A stretch of DNA of 64,000 bases from positions 1 to 64,000 of IMG/VR virus record IMGVR_UViG_3300042691_016049. One strand, written 5' to 3'. The position numbers and the translations under genes are program-made. Shown one piece after another: positions 38,893 to 49,158 of the stretch (its first letter is position 1; each line of letters starts with the position of its first letter). This stretch comes from a virus. The notes under the pieces are model-generated. The model saw nothing but the letters and a program-made list of their open reading frames with translations. It did no database searches and was not told the DNA's origin.

Positions 38893-39655
38893 TAATTACA
38901 AGCTCTGCTTCATAGGTTGAGTTTTCGGGAATCTTCATGGACTCTAGCTTTGTTGCAATATTTATCTGAATTGCATTTTGTTGATTCGGGCCTTCAGAGA
39001 AGTTGATCGATGCGGCTTCTGCAAGCTGTTTGATGTTTCTCATCATTCCAAGAGCTTCCATACCATCCAGATCTTGCGCGGCGTCAGCAGCCTTGACCAA
39101 TACTTTTCCAGTCAAAAACTTTATAGACTTCTTCATGGTTTCCAAGGAAGCCGTGATTTCAGACATCAAGGTTGGAACTCCGTCATCCTCCCAAGGGGCT
39201 GGAGACTGCTCATTGACCAATCTTTCGCGACACTGAATCCATCGCTGGGTATCGCGCCATAAGCAAACGGTAGACTCGCTAACCTTTAGTTCTTCGGCAA
39301 TATCCCGCAAGGTTCGTCCAGAGCAATACATGGAGAAGCCCTTGATGCATTCAAGTCTTCGCCTTCTGTCCATTTCTTCCATTTTGGCTGGAGGCGGAAT
39401 CAAGGCTACTGGGCGCTCTTTGTCCCAAGGATAGAGGTTTTCTTTTTCGGGATTTTCCTGCCAGATCTTGGCATACTCGTCCCACTTTTCGCTATAGATC
39501 ATTTTCTCAAGCGTGGCCTTGTGCTTGGTTTCCAAAGCTTTCATTACTTCTGGCAAATCCCTGCCAGCGGCATAAAGACGAAATGCGTTTTGTTTTTTAA
39601 GTCGGTTTTCGGGCGCATCCCAATCCCGTTCTGCAACCTTGCGCTTTTTCTCCAT
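38885..39655 (-). CDS. Putative small terminase subunit
   Basis: A 256-residue protein with a helix-turn-helix TLRDIAEELKVSESTVCLWRD (about residues 116-136) and another possible one in the N-terminal 60 residues, followed by a long helical region. Together with its place beside the large terminase, this fits TerS, which recognises phage DNA and regulates packaging. The gene reads away from terL across a 28 bp gap, which is unusual. A transcription regulator is the alternative. Confidence 0.55.
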   Translation of the reverse strand: MEKKRKVAERDWDAPENRLKKQNAFRLYAAGRDLPEVMKALETKHKATLEKMIYSEKWDEYAKIWQENPEKENLYPWDKERPVALIPPPAKMEEMDRRRRLECIKGFSMYCSGRTLRDIAEELKVSESTVCLWRDTQRWIQCRERLVNEQSPAPWEDDGVPTLMSEITASLETMKKSIKFLTGKVLVKAADAAQDLDGMEALGMMRNIKQLAEAASINFSEGPNQQNAIQINIATKLESMKIPENSTYEAELVINE

Positions 39656-39683
39656 TGCGATTAGTGTAGTATAAATTTCATAA

Positions 39684-41525
39684 ATGGCAACAGTTGATCA
39701 GGGGATAGAAAAATACGGAAGGCTATGGCTACCCAAGGATGGACAAGCTATTACACCAATTCGTATTGAAATGGATGCATTCTTGCAGGGGCTAACACCA
39801 GAAGAGGGTGGACTTGGCAAGGCTCGTCATTATCGCAATATTGTTTCAGCTATCTGGCCTACCTTTCAATGGCATCGATGGGCGGAACTTAGCGCACAGG
39901 CATTTTGCACAAATACCTATGAGGTGGACGAGGCGACTGGCAACCGATTTGTCCGAAGCGTAACAGGTCTGGCTGGTGGTACGGATTCTGGTAAATCCTA
40001 TGGGATGGCGGCATTTGCCTTGGTTAACTGGTTTTGTGATCCAATTAATACGATGTGTATTGTGGTATCTACGTCCAAGATTGACGCCAAGCAGCGTATC
40101 TGGGCGGCATTGGTCAAGATGTATCGCGAAGCCCGAAACATGGGATTGGCCTCTGGAAGGCTTATTGAGTCCATGGACATCATCAAGCTTTCTGATGAAG
40201 AGGGGGCTGTTATCGATCCCGAAACTGGCGTGAGTGATGCATCATCAATCATGCTTCTTGCGGCTGGCGACGAATACAAAGATGATGCCCAAAAACGACT
40301 TCAGGGTAAGAAAAATCGTCGTATTGTGTTGATAATAGACGAGTTACAAGACTGCTCGGCTTCCGTAATTAACGAGGCGGTATGGGGGTTTAAGGGCGCA
40401 CAAGAACTCTACATTGTTGGCGCTGGCAACCCATCATCCATCTTCGACCCCCACGGGAAGTTCTGCGAACCCATCAAGGGGTGGATGAGCGTGGACGAGC
40501 AAACCCCAAACTGGAAGATACGAGTGGCTGGTATTGAGGGGGTATGCATCAGGTTTGATTCAGAAAACGACAACCCCAACCAACAATCCTTCGATGCTGG
40601 CAAAGGACTCCGCTACCCATTCCTACCCAAGCCCAACGATGTAACATTGGCCAAGAAGGAACTTGGAGAACTTAACCCACAGTATTGGAGAAAATTTCGG
40701 GGCTTCTGGCCTCCCGCAGATGCCGATGACTCCACGATTGTATCAGATATCTTGCTGGCCCGTCACGGGGCACTTGAAAAACCAATATGGGACGGAACCC
40801 CGAAAGATATAGCAGGGATTGATCCCAGCTACACCGAAGGTGGAGACCGTTTCGTCTTTACCCACATGAAGTATGGGAAGCTGATAAGTGGGAAATGGGC
40901 GATAGCAGTAGAGAAACAGTATGTTCTCAACAGAAGGGCTGGATCTCAGGAAGACTTTCAATATGAGATGATCCAGCAAATTCACGATCTTTCGGTCAAA
41001 TTGGGAATACCAAATCAATGGATGGGGGTTGATGCTTCGGCGGGTGGTATCTTTTGGTCTATTGGAGAGCGAGAACTCCTAAAGGGTTGGCATGCAGTAA
41101 GTTTTGCAGGGGCGGCGTCTGATTTACCCGTTAGCGCCCAATACGCCATGAGGAATGAGGTCACGGGAAAACCCCAAGTCGGCAAGGAATTGTTCCACAA
41201 CATGGCCTCGGAACTCTGTTTTGCTGCCCGATACTTCCTAGAATGCGAACAACTCAAAGGAATTACCCCCGATCTTGCATGGGAAATGACTCAAAGAAAG
41301 TATGTACGAAGGACTCGGAAGATTATTATTGAGTCCAAGACAGACATGAAGAAGCGAATCGGGAAATCGCCTGACTTATTCGACTCATTTGCAGTAGGAC
41401 TTTTTGTGGCCCGTAAAGTATTTGGGGCGATGGCGGGTAGTGAAGCGATTGAGGAAAAGAAACGGCTCAACAAGGAGACGTTTAAAAAACTCAAACAAGC
41501 CTTGACTATAAAGAAGAATTGGTAG
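39684..41525 (+). CDS. terL: Large terminase subunit
   Basis: The 613-residue packaging motor. ATPase half: Walker A GGTDSGKS (98-105), Walker B VLIIDE (215-220) and a following coupling motif (VGAGNPSS). Nuclease half: acidic strands GIDPSYTEGGD and MGVDASAGG, and DLFDSFAVGL near the C-terminus, matching the RNase H-like fold. A TATAAA box at 39670-39675 lies eight bases before the ATG. Fibre-type genes follow directly. Confidence 0.95.
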   Translation: MATVDQGIEKYGRLWLPKDGQAITPIRIEMDAFLQGLTPEEGGLGKARHYRNIVSAIWPTFQWHRWAELSAQAFCTNTYEVDEATGNRFVRSVTGLAGGTDSGKSYGMAAFALVNWFCDPINTMCIVVSTSKIDAKQRIWAALVKMYREARNMGLASGRLIESMDIIKLSDEEGAVIDPETGVSDASSIMLLAAGDEYKDDAQKRLQGKKNRRIVLIIDELQDCSASVINEAVWGFKGAQELYIVGAGNPSSIFDPHGKFCEPIKGWMSVDEQTPNWKIRVAGIEGVCIRFDSENDNPNQQSFDAGKGLRYPFLPKPNDVTLAKKELGELNPQYWRKFRGFWPPADADDSTIVSDILLARHGALEKPIWDGTPKDIAGIDPSYTEGGDRFVFTHMKYGKLISGKWAIAVEKQYVLNRRAGSQEDFQYEMIQQIHDLSVKLGIPNQWMGVDASAGGIFWSIGERELLKGWHAVSFAGAASDLPVSAQYAMRNEVTGKPQVGKELFHNMASELCFAARYFLECEQLKGITPDLAWEMTQRKYVRRTRKIIIESKTDMKKRIGKSPDLFDSFAVGLFVARKVFGAMAGSEAIEEKKRLNKETFKKLKQALTIKKNW

Positions 41526-41541
41526 ATTCTATTTGCCATTT

Positions 41542-41904
41542 ATGGCTCAACTACCGATTGCGGAAGCGGATATCTGTATTTTTCAAGGTGCCACTTTCAA
41601 TCAAACATTGTTTTACGAGACAGGAGAACCTTCTGCTCCCGTGGATCTTGCTGGCTATACAGCCAAGATGCATATTCGGTCAAAGCCCGAATCCAAAGCA
41701 CTAATCCTTGAATTATCAACTACCAATGGTAGAATCGTTTTGAATGAAAATACAGGATCTATTAGACTATCTATTTCGGCGTCCGACACCGCCTCCCTCT
41801 CCGTCTGCGATAAAGCCGTATATGACCTTGAGCTTACAACAGGGGCCGTCACAACCCGAATCTTGCAAGGTAATGTTATCATTTCACCAGAGGTTACCCG
41901 ATAA
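41542..41904 (+). CDS. Fibre-region beta-rich protein, BppU-like fold (paralogue 1)
   Basis: A 120-residue protein with the pattern ADICIFQGATFNQTLFY, APVDLAGYTAKMHIRS, GSIRLSISASDTASL and VYDLELTTGAVTTRILQG. This layout is common at the front of phage fibre clusters and resembles the N-terminal domain of baseplate upper proteins (BppU). A second copy lies at 44110. It starts 17 nt after terL. Confidence 0.65.
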   Translation: MAQLPIAEADICIFQGATFNQTLFYETGEPSAPVDLAGYTAKMHIRSKPESKALILELSTTNGRIVLNENTGSIRLSISASDTASLSVCDKAVYDLELTTGAVTTRILQGNVIISPEVTR

Positions 41905-42228
41905 ATGAGCAAAATTTGTATTCCTATTCCTTCTTCCAGTGTTATCGGCGTTTCTTCGACTCCGATTAATACTCCCAGCATCAATATCCTTCGTGTTGAG
42001 CCGTCCATCACTGGACTCACTGGTGGTGCAGCTACGGATCTTGATTCACTCAATACTGTTAGCGGAACCTATGCGGTTGGCATTGTTGTGTTTGTTGTTA
42101 TTGGGGGAGTTCCAGCTATCTATCAACTAACCAATGGGACTGACGCCGAAAATGAGCCATTCGTCATCCGCCCAAATGATTATGACAACCAAACTGGAAC
42201 AAAGCGTGTTTGGAAACGATTAATGTAA
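41905..42228 (+). CDS. Small fibre-region protein, 107 residues
   Basis: Contains ITGLTGGAATDLDSLNTVSG and hydrophobic strands (VVFVVIGGVPAIYQL), a pattern met in short proteins accompanying phage fibres. It starts at the base after the previous stop. Structural accessory role inferred. Confidence 0.6.
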   Translation: MSKICIPIPSSSVIGVSSTPINTPSINILRVEPSITGLTGGAATDLDSLNTVSGTYAVGIVVFVVIGGVPAIYQLTNGTDAENEPFVIRPNDYDNQTGTKRVWKRLM

Positions 42229-42229
42229 A

Positions 42230-44110
42230 ATGAAATATATCCTCTCACTTATTATCGGCGGAGCCTTGGTTGTTTCTGGTTTCGGGCAAACACGAAATGT
42301 TTTGGTTGGAACCAACAACACGGTGGTTCAACCAACCAATTTTTGGAGCGCCGATGCTTCTAATGCTCGTTCTGGTCTTGGTCTTGGAAGCGCAGCCACC
42401 AATCCCACAACAGCATTCCAGCCAGCTTCTTCGGCGTTGACAAATCTTTCCACCAACAATGGCGGCTCATTGATCAATTTACAGGCCACAAATTTGGTTG
42501 GAATAATCCCCGCCTCTAATATTTCTACTGTAAATTTTACCAATATTTCTGGAACACTTGCGTTAACTTCGGGTGGAACTGGAGCCACCAACGCCGCAAC
42601 AGCAAGAACAAATCTTGGATTGGGAGAAACAAACAGTCCAACTTTCAAAAAGATAGTACTAAATCCTTTTGCTTCTGGCGCTCTTGGATTGCAATTTGGA
42701 ACAAATGACACTGGTTTATATGTTGGCGGCTCTTATGATCAAATTAGTTTTCGTGCAAGTGGCACTAATTTATTTACCGCTAATAGTGGTTTTGGAATAT
42801 TAAATTTTGATGTTGCCCCAACATTTACATTACCAGATATAACGAGAACAAATCTTGGGCTTGGATGGTCAGCACTAACAAATACAAATTCTGGAACTGG
42901 CCTTGTTTCTGTCAACACCAATGGAGATGTGGTAAGTCCGACCAATTTCTGGCAAGGAGCGCCGATTGCCACCACTGTCCAATATCAGACCAATATTACT
43001 GGAACATCAACAAATTCCGCAACAAATAGCCGCAATCTTTTCCTGTTCAGTCTTTCTGCTTCGGTATCTGGGGTTACCAATACGGTGACATTACCCACGA
43101 ACCCCGCAACCACATTTGAAGGAGATAGGGCAACTATTACCCATTTGGCCCAAACAACCAATGCGGTAACAGCCATTAGGCAATTGGGCGCAGCAACCAA
43201 TCTAATTACTCTCAACCAACTTGATGAAACGGTTTTGTTGATATATCGCAGCGGAGCATGGAGACTGGCCGATAACATCTCCTACATTGAGCCTATCTAT
43301 TTTTCAGGAACCAATGCATCAGCCAATGCGGCGGCGAGCAGAACTAATTTGGGAATTGGCGCAACTTGGCTCACCAACACAAACGTCACAAATTTCCGCA
43401 CGGCTATTGGGTTGGGTTCTGCCAATGGCGTTTCCTTTGCGACTGTTTCTGCACAAGAAATTTACGACAGTGTTGGAAACAGGGCCATTGATTTGGAAAA
43501 TTTTATTTTAAGTGTTGGAACAACTTCCGCTCTTGAGTGGGCAACAAATCAAGTTCAAGTCAATGTTCCAATTCTGTTTAACGGAATCAATACCGCTGCA
43601 ACCACACGCACCAACCTCGGCCTCGGTGAAACAAGTGAGCCAGAATTTCAAGCCATATTGTTAACAGAAGGCACAAACACATTCACACTAAGTGCTAGTG
43701 CTGGAGTCAATCGAACCAACCTCGGCCTTGGAGGAACAAATGCTGTTACGTTTGGTTCTTTAATAATTAATAGCGCCTCTTTGGGTGAAGCGACGAATAC
43801 ATCAATCAGATTCGGAACAAACAATGTTGGTTTTTATGCTGGTGGAGTTTCTTCTGGAAGACTAACAGCGGCTCAAGACGGAAATACAATTTGGATTATT
43901 GATGATACAAACACCATTGGATTTGGCGTTTACTATCCAATTACGTTTCAGGGCGCAGCCGCAACAACCAATGCAGCTATTACCAGAACTAATTTAGGAC
44001 TTGGCAGTGGAGTTACAACTAATCTTGATATTAAACTTAATAACAATGATGGAATGAGGCTTTATTTTTCTAACGGAATCTTGACCAACGCCGCAACCCC
44101 GATTCCCTAA
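42230..44110 (+). CDS. Tail-fibre-like repeat protein with signal peptide
   Basis: A 626-residue Asn/Thr/Gly-rich protein. It begins with a Sec-type signal peptide (KYILSLIIGGALVVSGFG), unusual for a virion protein. Repeats of the type RTNLGLG occur at least seven times, and a module VVxPTNFW appears near residues 33-39 and again near 235-241. The gene stop overlaps the next start. Host-surface binding is inferred from repeats and position between fibre genes. Confidence 0.7.
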   Translation: MKYILSLIIGGALVVSGFGQTRNVLVGTNNTVVQPTNFWSADASNARSGLGLGSAATNPTTAFQPASSALTNLSTNNGGSLINLQATNLVGIIPASNISTVNFTNISGTLALTSGGTGATNAATARTNLGLGETNSPTFKKIVLNPFASGALGLQFGTNDTGLYVGGSYDQISFRASGTNLFTANSGFGILNFDVAPTFTLPDITRTNLGLGWSALTNTNSGTGLVSVNTNGDVVSPTNFWQGAPIATTVQYQTNITGTSTNSATNSRNLFLFSLSASVSGVTNTVTLPTNPATTFEGDRATITHLAQTTNAVTAIRQLGAATNLITLNQLDETVLLIYRSGAWRLADNISYIEPIYFSGTNASANAAASRTNLGIGATWLTNTNVTNFRTAIGLGSANGVSFATVSAQEIYDSVGNRAIDLENFILSVGTTSALEWATNQVQVNVPILFNGINTAATTRTNLGLGETSEPEFQAILLTEGTNTFTLSASAGVNRTNLGLGGTNAVTFGSLIINSASLGEATNTSIRFGTNNVGFYAGGVSSGRLTAAQDGNTIWIIDDTNTIGFGVYYPITFQGAAATTNAAITRTNLGLGSGVTTNLDIKLNNNDGMRLYFSNGILTNAATPIP

Positions 44111-44478
44111 TGACCAACTACTGGAGACTTGAGAGAGATATCGAAATCGTCCAAGGAAAAACATGGACGGCGAAGTTTCGTTATCTGACCAAGTCCTGTA
44201 AGGGAAAGTCCAATGTCCCAGTGAATCTTACGGGCTACGGGGCAAATATGGTGATTCGTGAGTGCGCCAAAGATAGTGCTACTTTGCTCACATTGACCTC
44301 TGGAAGCGGGATTACGCTTGGAGGAACCGCTGGTACTATCGAAATAGAAATCACCGCCACGCAGGCCGCAAACCTCACAGCAGGCGACAACGTCTACGAA
44401 ATAGAACTCTACCAAGGCTATACCTACATCGCATTCGCCACTGGTAAGGCCAAGGTCTATCAGGAGATTGCCCGATGA
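44110..44478 (+). CDS. Fibre-region beta-rich protein, BppU-like fold (paralogue 2)
   Basis: A 122-residue paralogue of the gene at 41542: [46 protein letters not shown] and [18 protein letters not shown] line up with it. Overlaps neighbours by one and four bases. Confidence 0.65.
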   Translation: MTNYWRLERDIEIVQGKTWTAKFRYLTKSCKGKSNVPVNLTGYGANMVIRECAKDSATLLTLTSGSGITLGGTAGTIEIEITATQAANLTAGDNVYEIELYQGYTYIAFATGKAKVYQEIAR

Positions 44479-47400
44479 GCCAAGAAGTCATTGAGGTAAC
44501 AGAGAGAGAAGTAGAGATTATTGAGATCGTGGAGCGCGGCCCTGTGGGGCCAACTGGCCCGCAACCCGATATCAACTATACTGTAGTTTCGTCTAATACG
44601 ACTCTCCAAACGGCAGATCTTATTGCCGCCAATACTGCTGGTGGAAGTTTTACTCTGACACTTCCAGCCAATCCAAGTGCTGGCGATGCGGTGGACATCT
44701 TTGATTACTCCGACACATTCGATACAAATAACCTGACCATCGCCCGAAACGGACAACCCATCGAAAGCTTGGCAGAAGATCTTATCTGCAATGTAAAAGG
44801 CGCGTATTTTACACTAATCTACACTGGAGCAACAAGAGGATGGCAAGTGTTGCCTCGCTATGGAACTTCTGGCGGCGGAGGAGAAACAGTCCTCACAACC
44901 CAAGGTGACATGCTTTATCGCGGGGTTGGGGTCAACGCCCGACTCCCAATTGGCACGGCAGGACAGGTTCTTAAAGTAAATAGCGGAGCCACCGCTCCCG
45001 AATGGGGAACCATTTCTACCGCACCAAGCGGCCCCGCAGGAGGAGACCTTACAGGAACCTATCCCAATCCCACCTTAACTACTTCAGGGGTTGGCGCGGG
45101 AACCTATACTAAAGTCACTGTAGATACCAAAGGACGAGTTACCACGGGTGCGTCCGCTACGAAATCAGACGTTGGACTTGGCAATGTGGACAATACAAGC
45201 GATGCGAATAAGCCCATCAGCACCGCTACCCAGACTGCGTTAGATCTCAAGGCCAATCTGGAATCCCCTGCGCTCACGGGAACCCCGACAGCCCCGACAG
45301 CATCTGCTGGAACAAATACTACTCAGATTGCCACTACGGCATTTACGCTGGCAAATCGCGGAGACCGATACCTAACAACCAGCACATCGTCTCATTCTCT
45401 TACTTCTGGTTCCAAGACATTTACTGTACAGTCGGGACTTAGCTACAGCCCGACACAAGACGTTACGATTGTCTATGATCTAGACCCCACAAATAAACAT
45501 ATGCATGGAGTGGTTACAAGCTACTCTGGAACAACGCTGGTAGTCAATGTGGAGGCTGTCGAAGGAACTGGTGGGCCATTTACAGCTTGGACGATCAATG
45601 TTGGCGGGCTTTTGACGGCACAAGGGGCACTTCTAGAGGTTAACAATCTCAGTGATGTGGCCAACCCCGCAACCGCACTTACAAATATCGGAGGCGTTCC
45701 GACAAGCCGAACAATTAGCGCGGGAACAGGACTCGCTGGCGGAGGCGACCTCACAGCCAATAGAACACTCGCAGTAAGCTACGGATCTTCGGCTGGCACG
45801 GCCTGCGAGGGGAATGATGCGCGATTGAGTGATGCGAGGACGCCAAGCACGCACGCCGCAAGTCACCTCGCAGGCACACCCGCCATTGCCGCCAGCTACA
45901 CAGGCATCGGAGACAATGAAACTTTTTCGGAAGAAGTAACCATCACGGCCAACACCGCAGGCACGGCGGGCAACAGCATCACGCTGACCTTCGATGGCGT
46001 GGACGATGTGGATACCGTGCTGGCCGCTTGGAACACAGCCAATCCGTCAAACCAAGCAACGCGACAAGAAGGCGATGGCGGGCAAGTTCCCGAAGATGGC
46101 GACTCGCTTACGCTTTCGGGCGGGGTTGCTGGCATTGCTGGCGGAAGCGATCCGATTTACGACCAAGACCTCAACACCACCAACTCGCCAACATTTGAAA
46201 AACTAACGATCAGCAATGGCGGCACCTATTCCATCAAATCCAACGGCACCAGCATTGCTGGGTCTGGCGCGGAATTTGAAATTGCCCCAAGCGCAGGCAA
46301 TCCAATCATTGCCTCTACTGCGGCTGGAGAAGTTGTTTTTGCTGGCAGCAGCGCATTTTTTGGATTTGCTGACCGCGCAGCATCGACAGACCCGACCAAG
46401 CATGGCGGATTTTACAAAAACAACGGTGTAGTCAATTTTTGGAGCAATCCTAACCAGCAAAACATCGTTTCCATCTCGGATAATGGTGACGTTCTCATTG
46501 GCAACACAGGCTACGCAACGCCGAATGGAACGGCCTCCACCAGTTCGTGGGGCAAAAAGTTTTTGGTCGACGGCAACATCAGCACAAAAGACGCCGAAAA
46601 CAACTTTGTCGCCACGTTCGAGGCGCAGGACAAACTCTCTGCCAACCGAACCTACGATCTTCCAAACGCAAACGGAACCCTTGCTCTCACAACCGACAAC
46701 GCCGACCAGTTCGGCAGCGGAGTCGCAGCAGATGGCTACGTCCTGACCGCTGACGGCGCTGGCGGGGCAGCATGGGAAGCGGCAACTGGAGGAGGCGGCG
46801 ACACCGTCTCAATCGAAACAACCGCCGCAGATGTTCTTTCCGTCTCTTCGGGCGCAATTTCTGCCGATGACGCGGGCGCGGATCGGATTGTTTACTGGAA
46901 CAACACCAGCAACAAGCTCGCCTACGGCACACCCTCCGATGTCGGCGCGGCGGCAAGCTCGCACACGCACTCGGACGCCACACAGTCTGTCGCTGGCTTC
47001 ATGTCCACGGCGGACAAGACCAAGCTGGACGGAATTGCTTCGGGCGCGGAAGTAAACGTCAACGCCGACTGGAACGCATCGAGCGGTGACGCGCAGATTC
47101 TTAACAAACCGACCCTCGGCAACAGCGCCACACTCAACACGGGCACAACCGCAGGCACGGTTGCCACTGGCAACCATTCCCACGAACTAACCTCCCTCGC
47201 CGCCACAGGCGCGACCAACGGCCATGTGCTGACGGCCAATGGATCGGGCGGGGTAACATTTGCGGCGGCATCTGGAGGAGGATCTGGCGGCACGAAGACC
47301 TACGCCGTCTTCACTGCCGAACACAACCAGCCGCCATCGACCAGCTTCGCCACTCTCGACACCCGCAACAGCATCGCCGTCCTCGACTTCGATGACGCCT

Positions 47401-47765
47401 CGACCGAATCTGCTGTCTTCGTCGGCATCATGCCCGAAGGCGCATCACTCGGCAGCGGCTTGATCGTCAATCTCGACTTCATGGCAACCACGGCCACCAG
47501 CGGCAACGTGCGCTGGAGTGTCGCCTTTGAGCGTTGCACGACCGACCTCGACAGCGATTCTTTCGACACGGCCACCGCTGCCACAGTTGCGGTTGCCTCA
47601 ACCTCTGGTGTGGTCGCCGTGGGCAGCATCACTTGCACGGCCATCGACGGCATCACGGCTGGCGACTTGTTCCGTTTGCGGGTGCAACGGCTCGGAGCAG
47701 ACGCCGCAGATTCAGCCAGTGGGGACATTGAGTTGGTCGCAGTTGAGTTAAGGAGCGCGGCGTAA
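44475..47765 (+). CDS. Large tail fibre protein with collagen-like start
   Basis: A 1096-residue fibre. Residues 22-30 are collagen-like (GPVGPTGPQ). Later parts contain fibre repeats [18 protein letters not shown] and [20 protein letters not shown] with [15 protein letters not shown], widely found in phage fibres. The last 170 residues are a beta-rich receptor-binding-type tip. DNA composition changes sharply near 45.8 kb to a GC-rich stretch running to the end, which suggests that the distal part was exchanged. Confidence 0.85.
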   Translation: MSQEVIEVTEREVEIIEIVERGPVGPTGPQPDINYTVVSSNTTLQTADLIAANTAGGSFTLTLPANPSAGDAVDIFDYSDTFDTNNLTIARNGQPIESLAEDLICNVKGAYFTLIYTGATRGWQVLPRYGTSGGGGETVLTTQGDMLYRGVGVNARLPIGTAGQVLKVNSGATAPEWGTISTAPSGPAGGDLTGTYPNPTLTTSGVGAGTYTKVTVDTKGRVTTGASATKSDVGLGNVDNTSDANKPISTATQTALDLKANLESPALTGTPTAPTASAGTNTTQIATTAFTLANRGDRYLTTSTSSHSLTSGSKTFTVQSGLSYSPTQDVTIVYDLDPTNKHMHGVVTSYSGTTLVVNVEAVEGTGGPFTAWTINVGGLLTAQGALLEVNNLSDVANPATALTNIGGVPTSRTISAGTGLAGGGDLTANRTLAVSYGSSAGTACEGNDARLSDARTPSTHAASHLAGTPAIAASYTGIGDNETFSEEVTITANTAGTAGNSITLTFDGVDDVDTVLAAWNTANPSNQATRQEGDGGQVPEDGDSLTLSGGVAGIAGGSDPIYDQDLNTTNSPTFEKLTISNGGTYSIKSNGTSIAGSGAEFEIAPSAGNPIIASTAAGEVVFAGSSAFFGFADRAASTDPTKHGGFYKNNGVVNFWSNPNQQNIVSISDNGDVLIGNTGYATPNGTASTSSWGKKFLVDGNISTKDAENNFVATFEAQDKLSANRTYDLPNANGTLALTTDNADQFGSGVAADGYVLTADGAGGAAWEAATGGGGDTVSIETTAADVLSVSSGAISADDAGADRIVYWNNTSNKLAYGTPSDVGAAASSHTHSDATQSVAGFMSTADKTKLDGIASGAEVNVNADWNASSGDAQILNKPTLGNSATLNTGTTAGTVATGNHSHELTSLAATGATNGHVLTANGSGGVTFAAASGGGSGGTKTYAVFTAEHNQPPSTSFATLDTRNSIAVLDFDDASTESAVFVGIMPEGASLGSGLIVNLDFMATTATSGNVRWSVAFERCTTDLDSDSFDTATAATVAVASTSGVVAVGSITCTAIDGITAGDLFRLRVQRLGADAADSASGDIELVAVELRSAA

Positions 47766-48433
47766 TGGCTTACAATTTTACAGCCGCGAGCAGTCAGTAT
47801 TTGTCCACAGCTTCCACGCCTGTGACCAGTATGCCATTAACAATCGCTGCATGGTTTAATTCTAATGTATCAACAGCGCAAAGAGTCATTGCTCAAATAG
47901 GAAACACGGCTCTGGCTGGCGGAGAAGTGTATCGTCTTGTTATACCCTCAGGCGCTCAAGTTTTGCGGGCCATTTCATTAAGCGGAGGCGGATTTGGCGG
48001 AGCAACAACTTCCGTTCAAGCCGAGACAGCCTCGGGAACGGTAAGCAATCAAGTGTGGAATCATGGCGCTGGAGTATTTGAATCCACTACCTCAAGAACA
48101 GTATATTTGAATCACTCAACGTCTGCTTCAAATACCACATCATACTCGCCTCCCACTGTTGCCAACATCCATATAGGCGCAAACCTTACGAATAACACAT
48201 CAGCGGCAGCGACTTGGTCTGGATTATTGGCCGAAGTCGGGGTCTGGTCAGCCGCCCTCACCGCCGATGAGATTAAGTCACTTTCGGCTGGCATGACCTG
48301 CGACAAGGTGCGTCCGCAGTCTCTTGTCTTCTACGCGCCCTTAATCCGCGACCTCCAAGATGTGCGCGGCGGCTTGACCATCGCCAACAACAACAGCGCG
48401 ACAGTCGCCAACCATCCCCGCGTTTATGCCTAA
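47765..48433 (+). CDS. LamG/concanavalin A-like lectin-fold protein
   Basis: A 222-residue protein with the jelly-roll pattern of laminin-G-like domains: LTIAAWFNS, VWNHGAGVFESTTSRTVYLN, IHIGANL and GLLAEVGVWSAALTADEIKSL. Such domains bind glycans and are frequent in phage fibre clusters. It begins on the base after the large fibre and returns to a more AT-rich composition. Confidence 0.8.
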   Translation: MAYNFTAASSQYLSTASTPVTSMPLTIAAWFNSNVSTAQRVIAQIGNTALAGGEVYRLVIPSGAQVLRAISLSGGGFGGATTSVQAETASGTVSNQVWNHGAGVFESTTSRTVYLNHSTSASNTTSYSPPTVANIHIGANLTNNTSAAATWSGLLAEVGVWSAALTADEIKSLSAGMTCDKVRPQSLVFYAPLIRDLQDVRGGLTIANNNSATVANHPRVYA

Positions 48434-48872
48434 TCTCTACTACCGAATCAGCGACCCCAACGATGTCCGCGACCTTGGCGAGCAGATGGCCTCGTGGCAG
48501 CTTGCCGACAATCCCAAGCGTTTTGATTGGGCTGTAGTCCCCGAACCGCCGTCACCAAATGCCGTGTGGCAGGATGGGGCTTGGAGTGTGCCGCCTGTGG
48601 CGACGATGACCGCAGAAGAGGCTGTCAGCCAATACTTCTCTCCCTACCAGACGCTCGCCCTCCAGCGTTTTGAGATGGCATTGCTCCAAGCAGGCAGGCC
48701 CCTCGGCGCGAAAATGACCGCCTGCAAGACATGGCTGGAATCCGTGATGCTGGGCTGGGCGATGAATCCAACGCCCGCGCCTGCGGCCAACTTCGGAAGC
48801 CCTGCGGCATCGTTTGAAGAGGCTTCAAGCGAAGCGGTTCAGGATCTCAACAGCCCGAACCCCGAACCCTGA
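48426..48872 (+). CDS. Hypothetical fibre-region protein, 148 residues
   Basis: Overlaps the lectin gene by eight bases. Trp- and Pro-rich first half and a helical second half (YQTLALQRFEMALLQAG). GC-rich, like the distal fibre. Possibly a fibre chaperone or structural accessory, by position only. Confidence 0.6.
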   Translation: MPNLYYRISDPNDVRDLGEQMASWQLADNPKRFDWAVVPEPPSPNAVWQDGAWSVPPVATMTAEEAVSQYFSPYQTLALQRFEMALLQAGRPLGAKMTACKTWLESVMLGWAMNPTPAPAANFGSPAASFEEASSEAVQDLNSPNPEP

Positions 48873-48927
48873 AACCCCGAAACATAATAGTCGCCTAGAA
48901 CCCCGAATCCAAATATACTAAATAGAA

Positions 48928-49158
48928 ATGGCCTTACTCTCCGCATATTACCCCCAGCCCGTAGTGGCAGGAACCACCGCAGGAACCTATGCGGAAGGTA
49001 ATGATAGCCGTATTGTTGGGGCGGCACAGAAGGTTGGGGGTTCAGATATAGAGATTACCGATGCTTCCAAGGGTATTATTTTTCGGGATTCTAATGGAGT
49101 CCGTCACAGATACAGGGCTGGAACTGAAGGACAACTTATAGAGGAAATTGTGCCATGA
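48928..49158 (+). CDS. Small fibre-region protein, 76 residues
   Basis: Contains GTTAGTYAEGNDSRI, a linker typical of fibre proteins. Its stop overlaps the next start by four bases. Probably structural. Confidence 0.6.
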   Translation: MALLSAYYPQPVVAGTTAGTYAEGNDSRIVGAAQKVGGSDIEITDASKGIIFRDSNGVRHRYRAGTEGQLIEEIVP

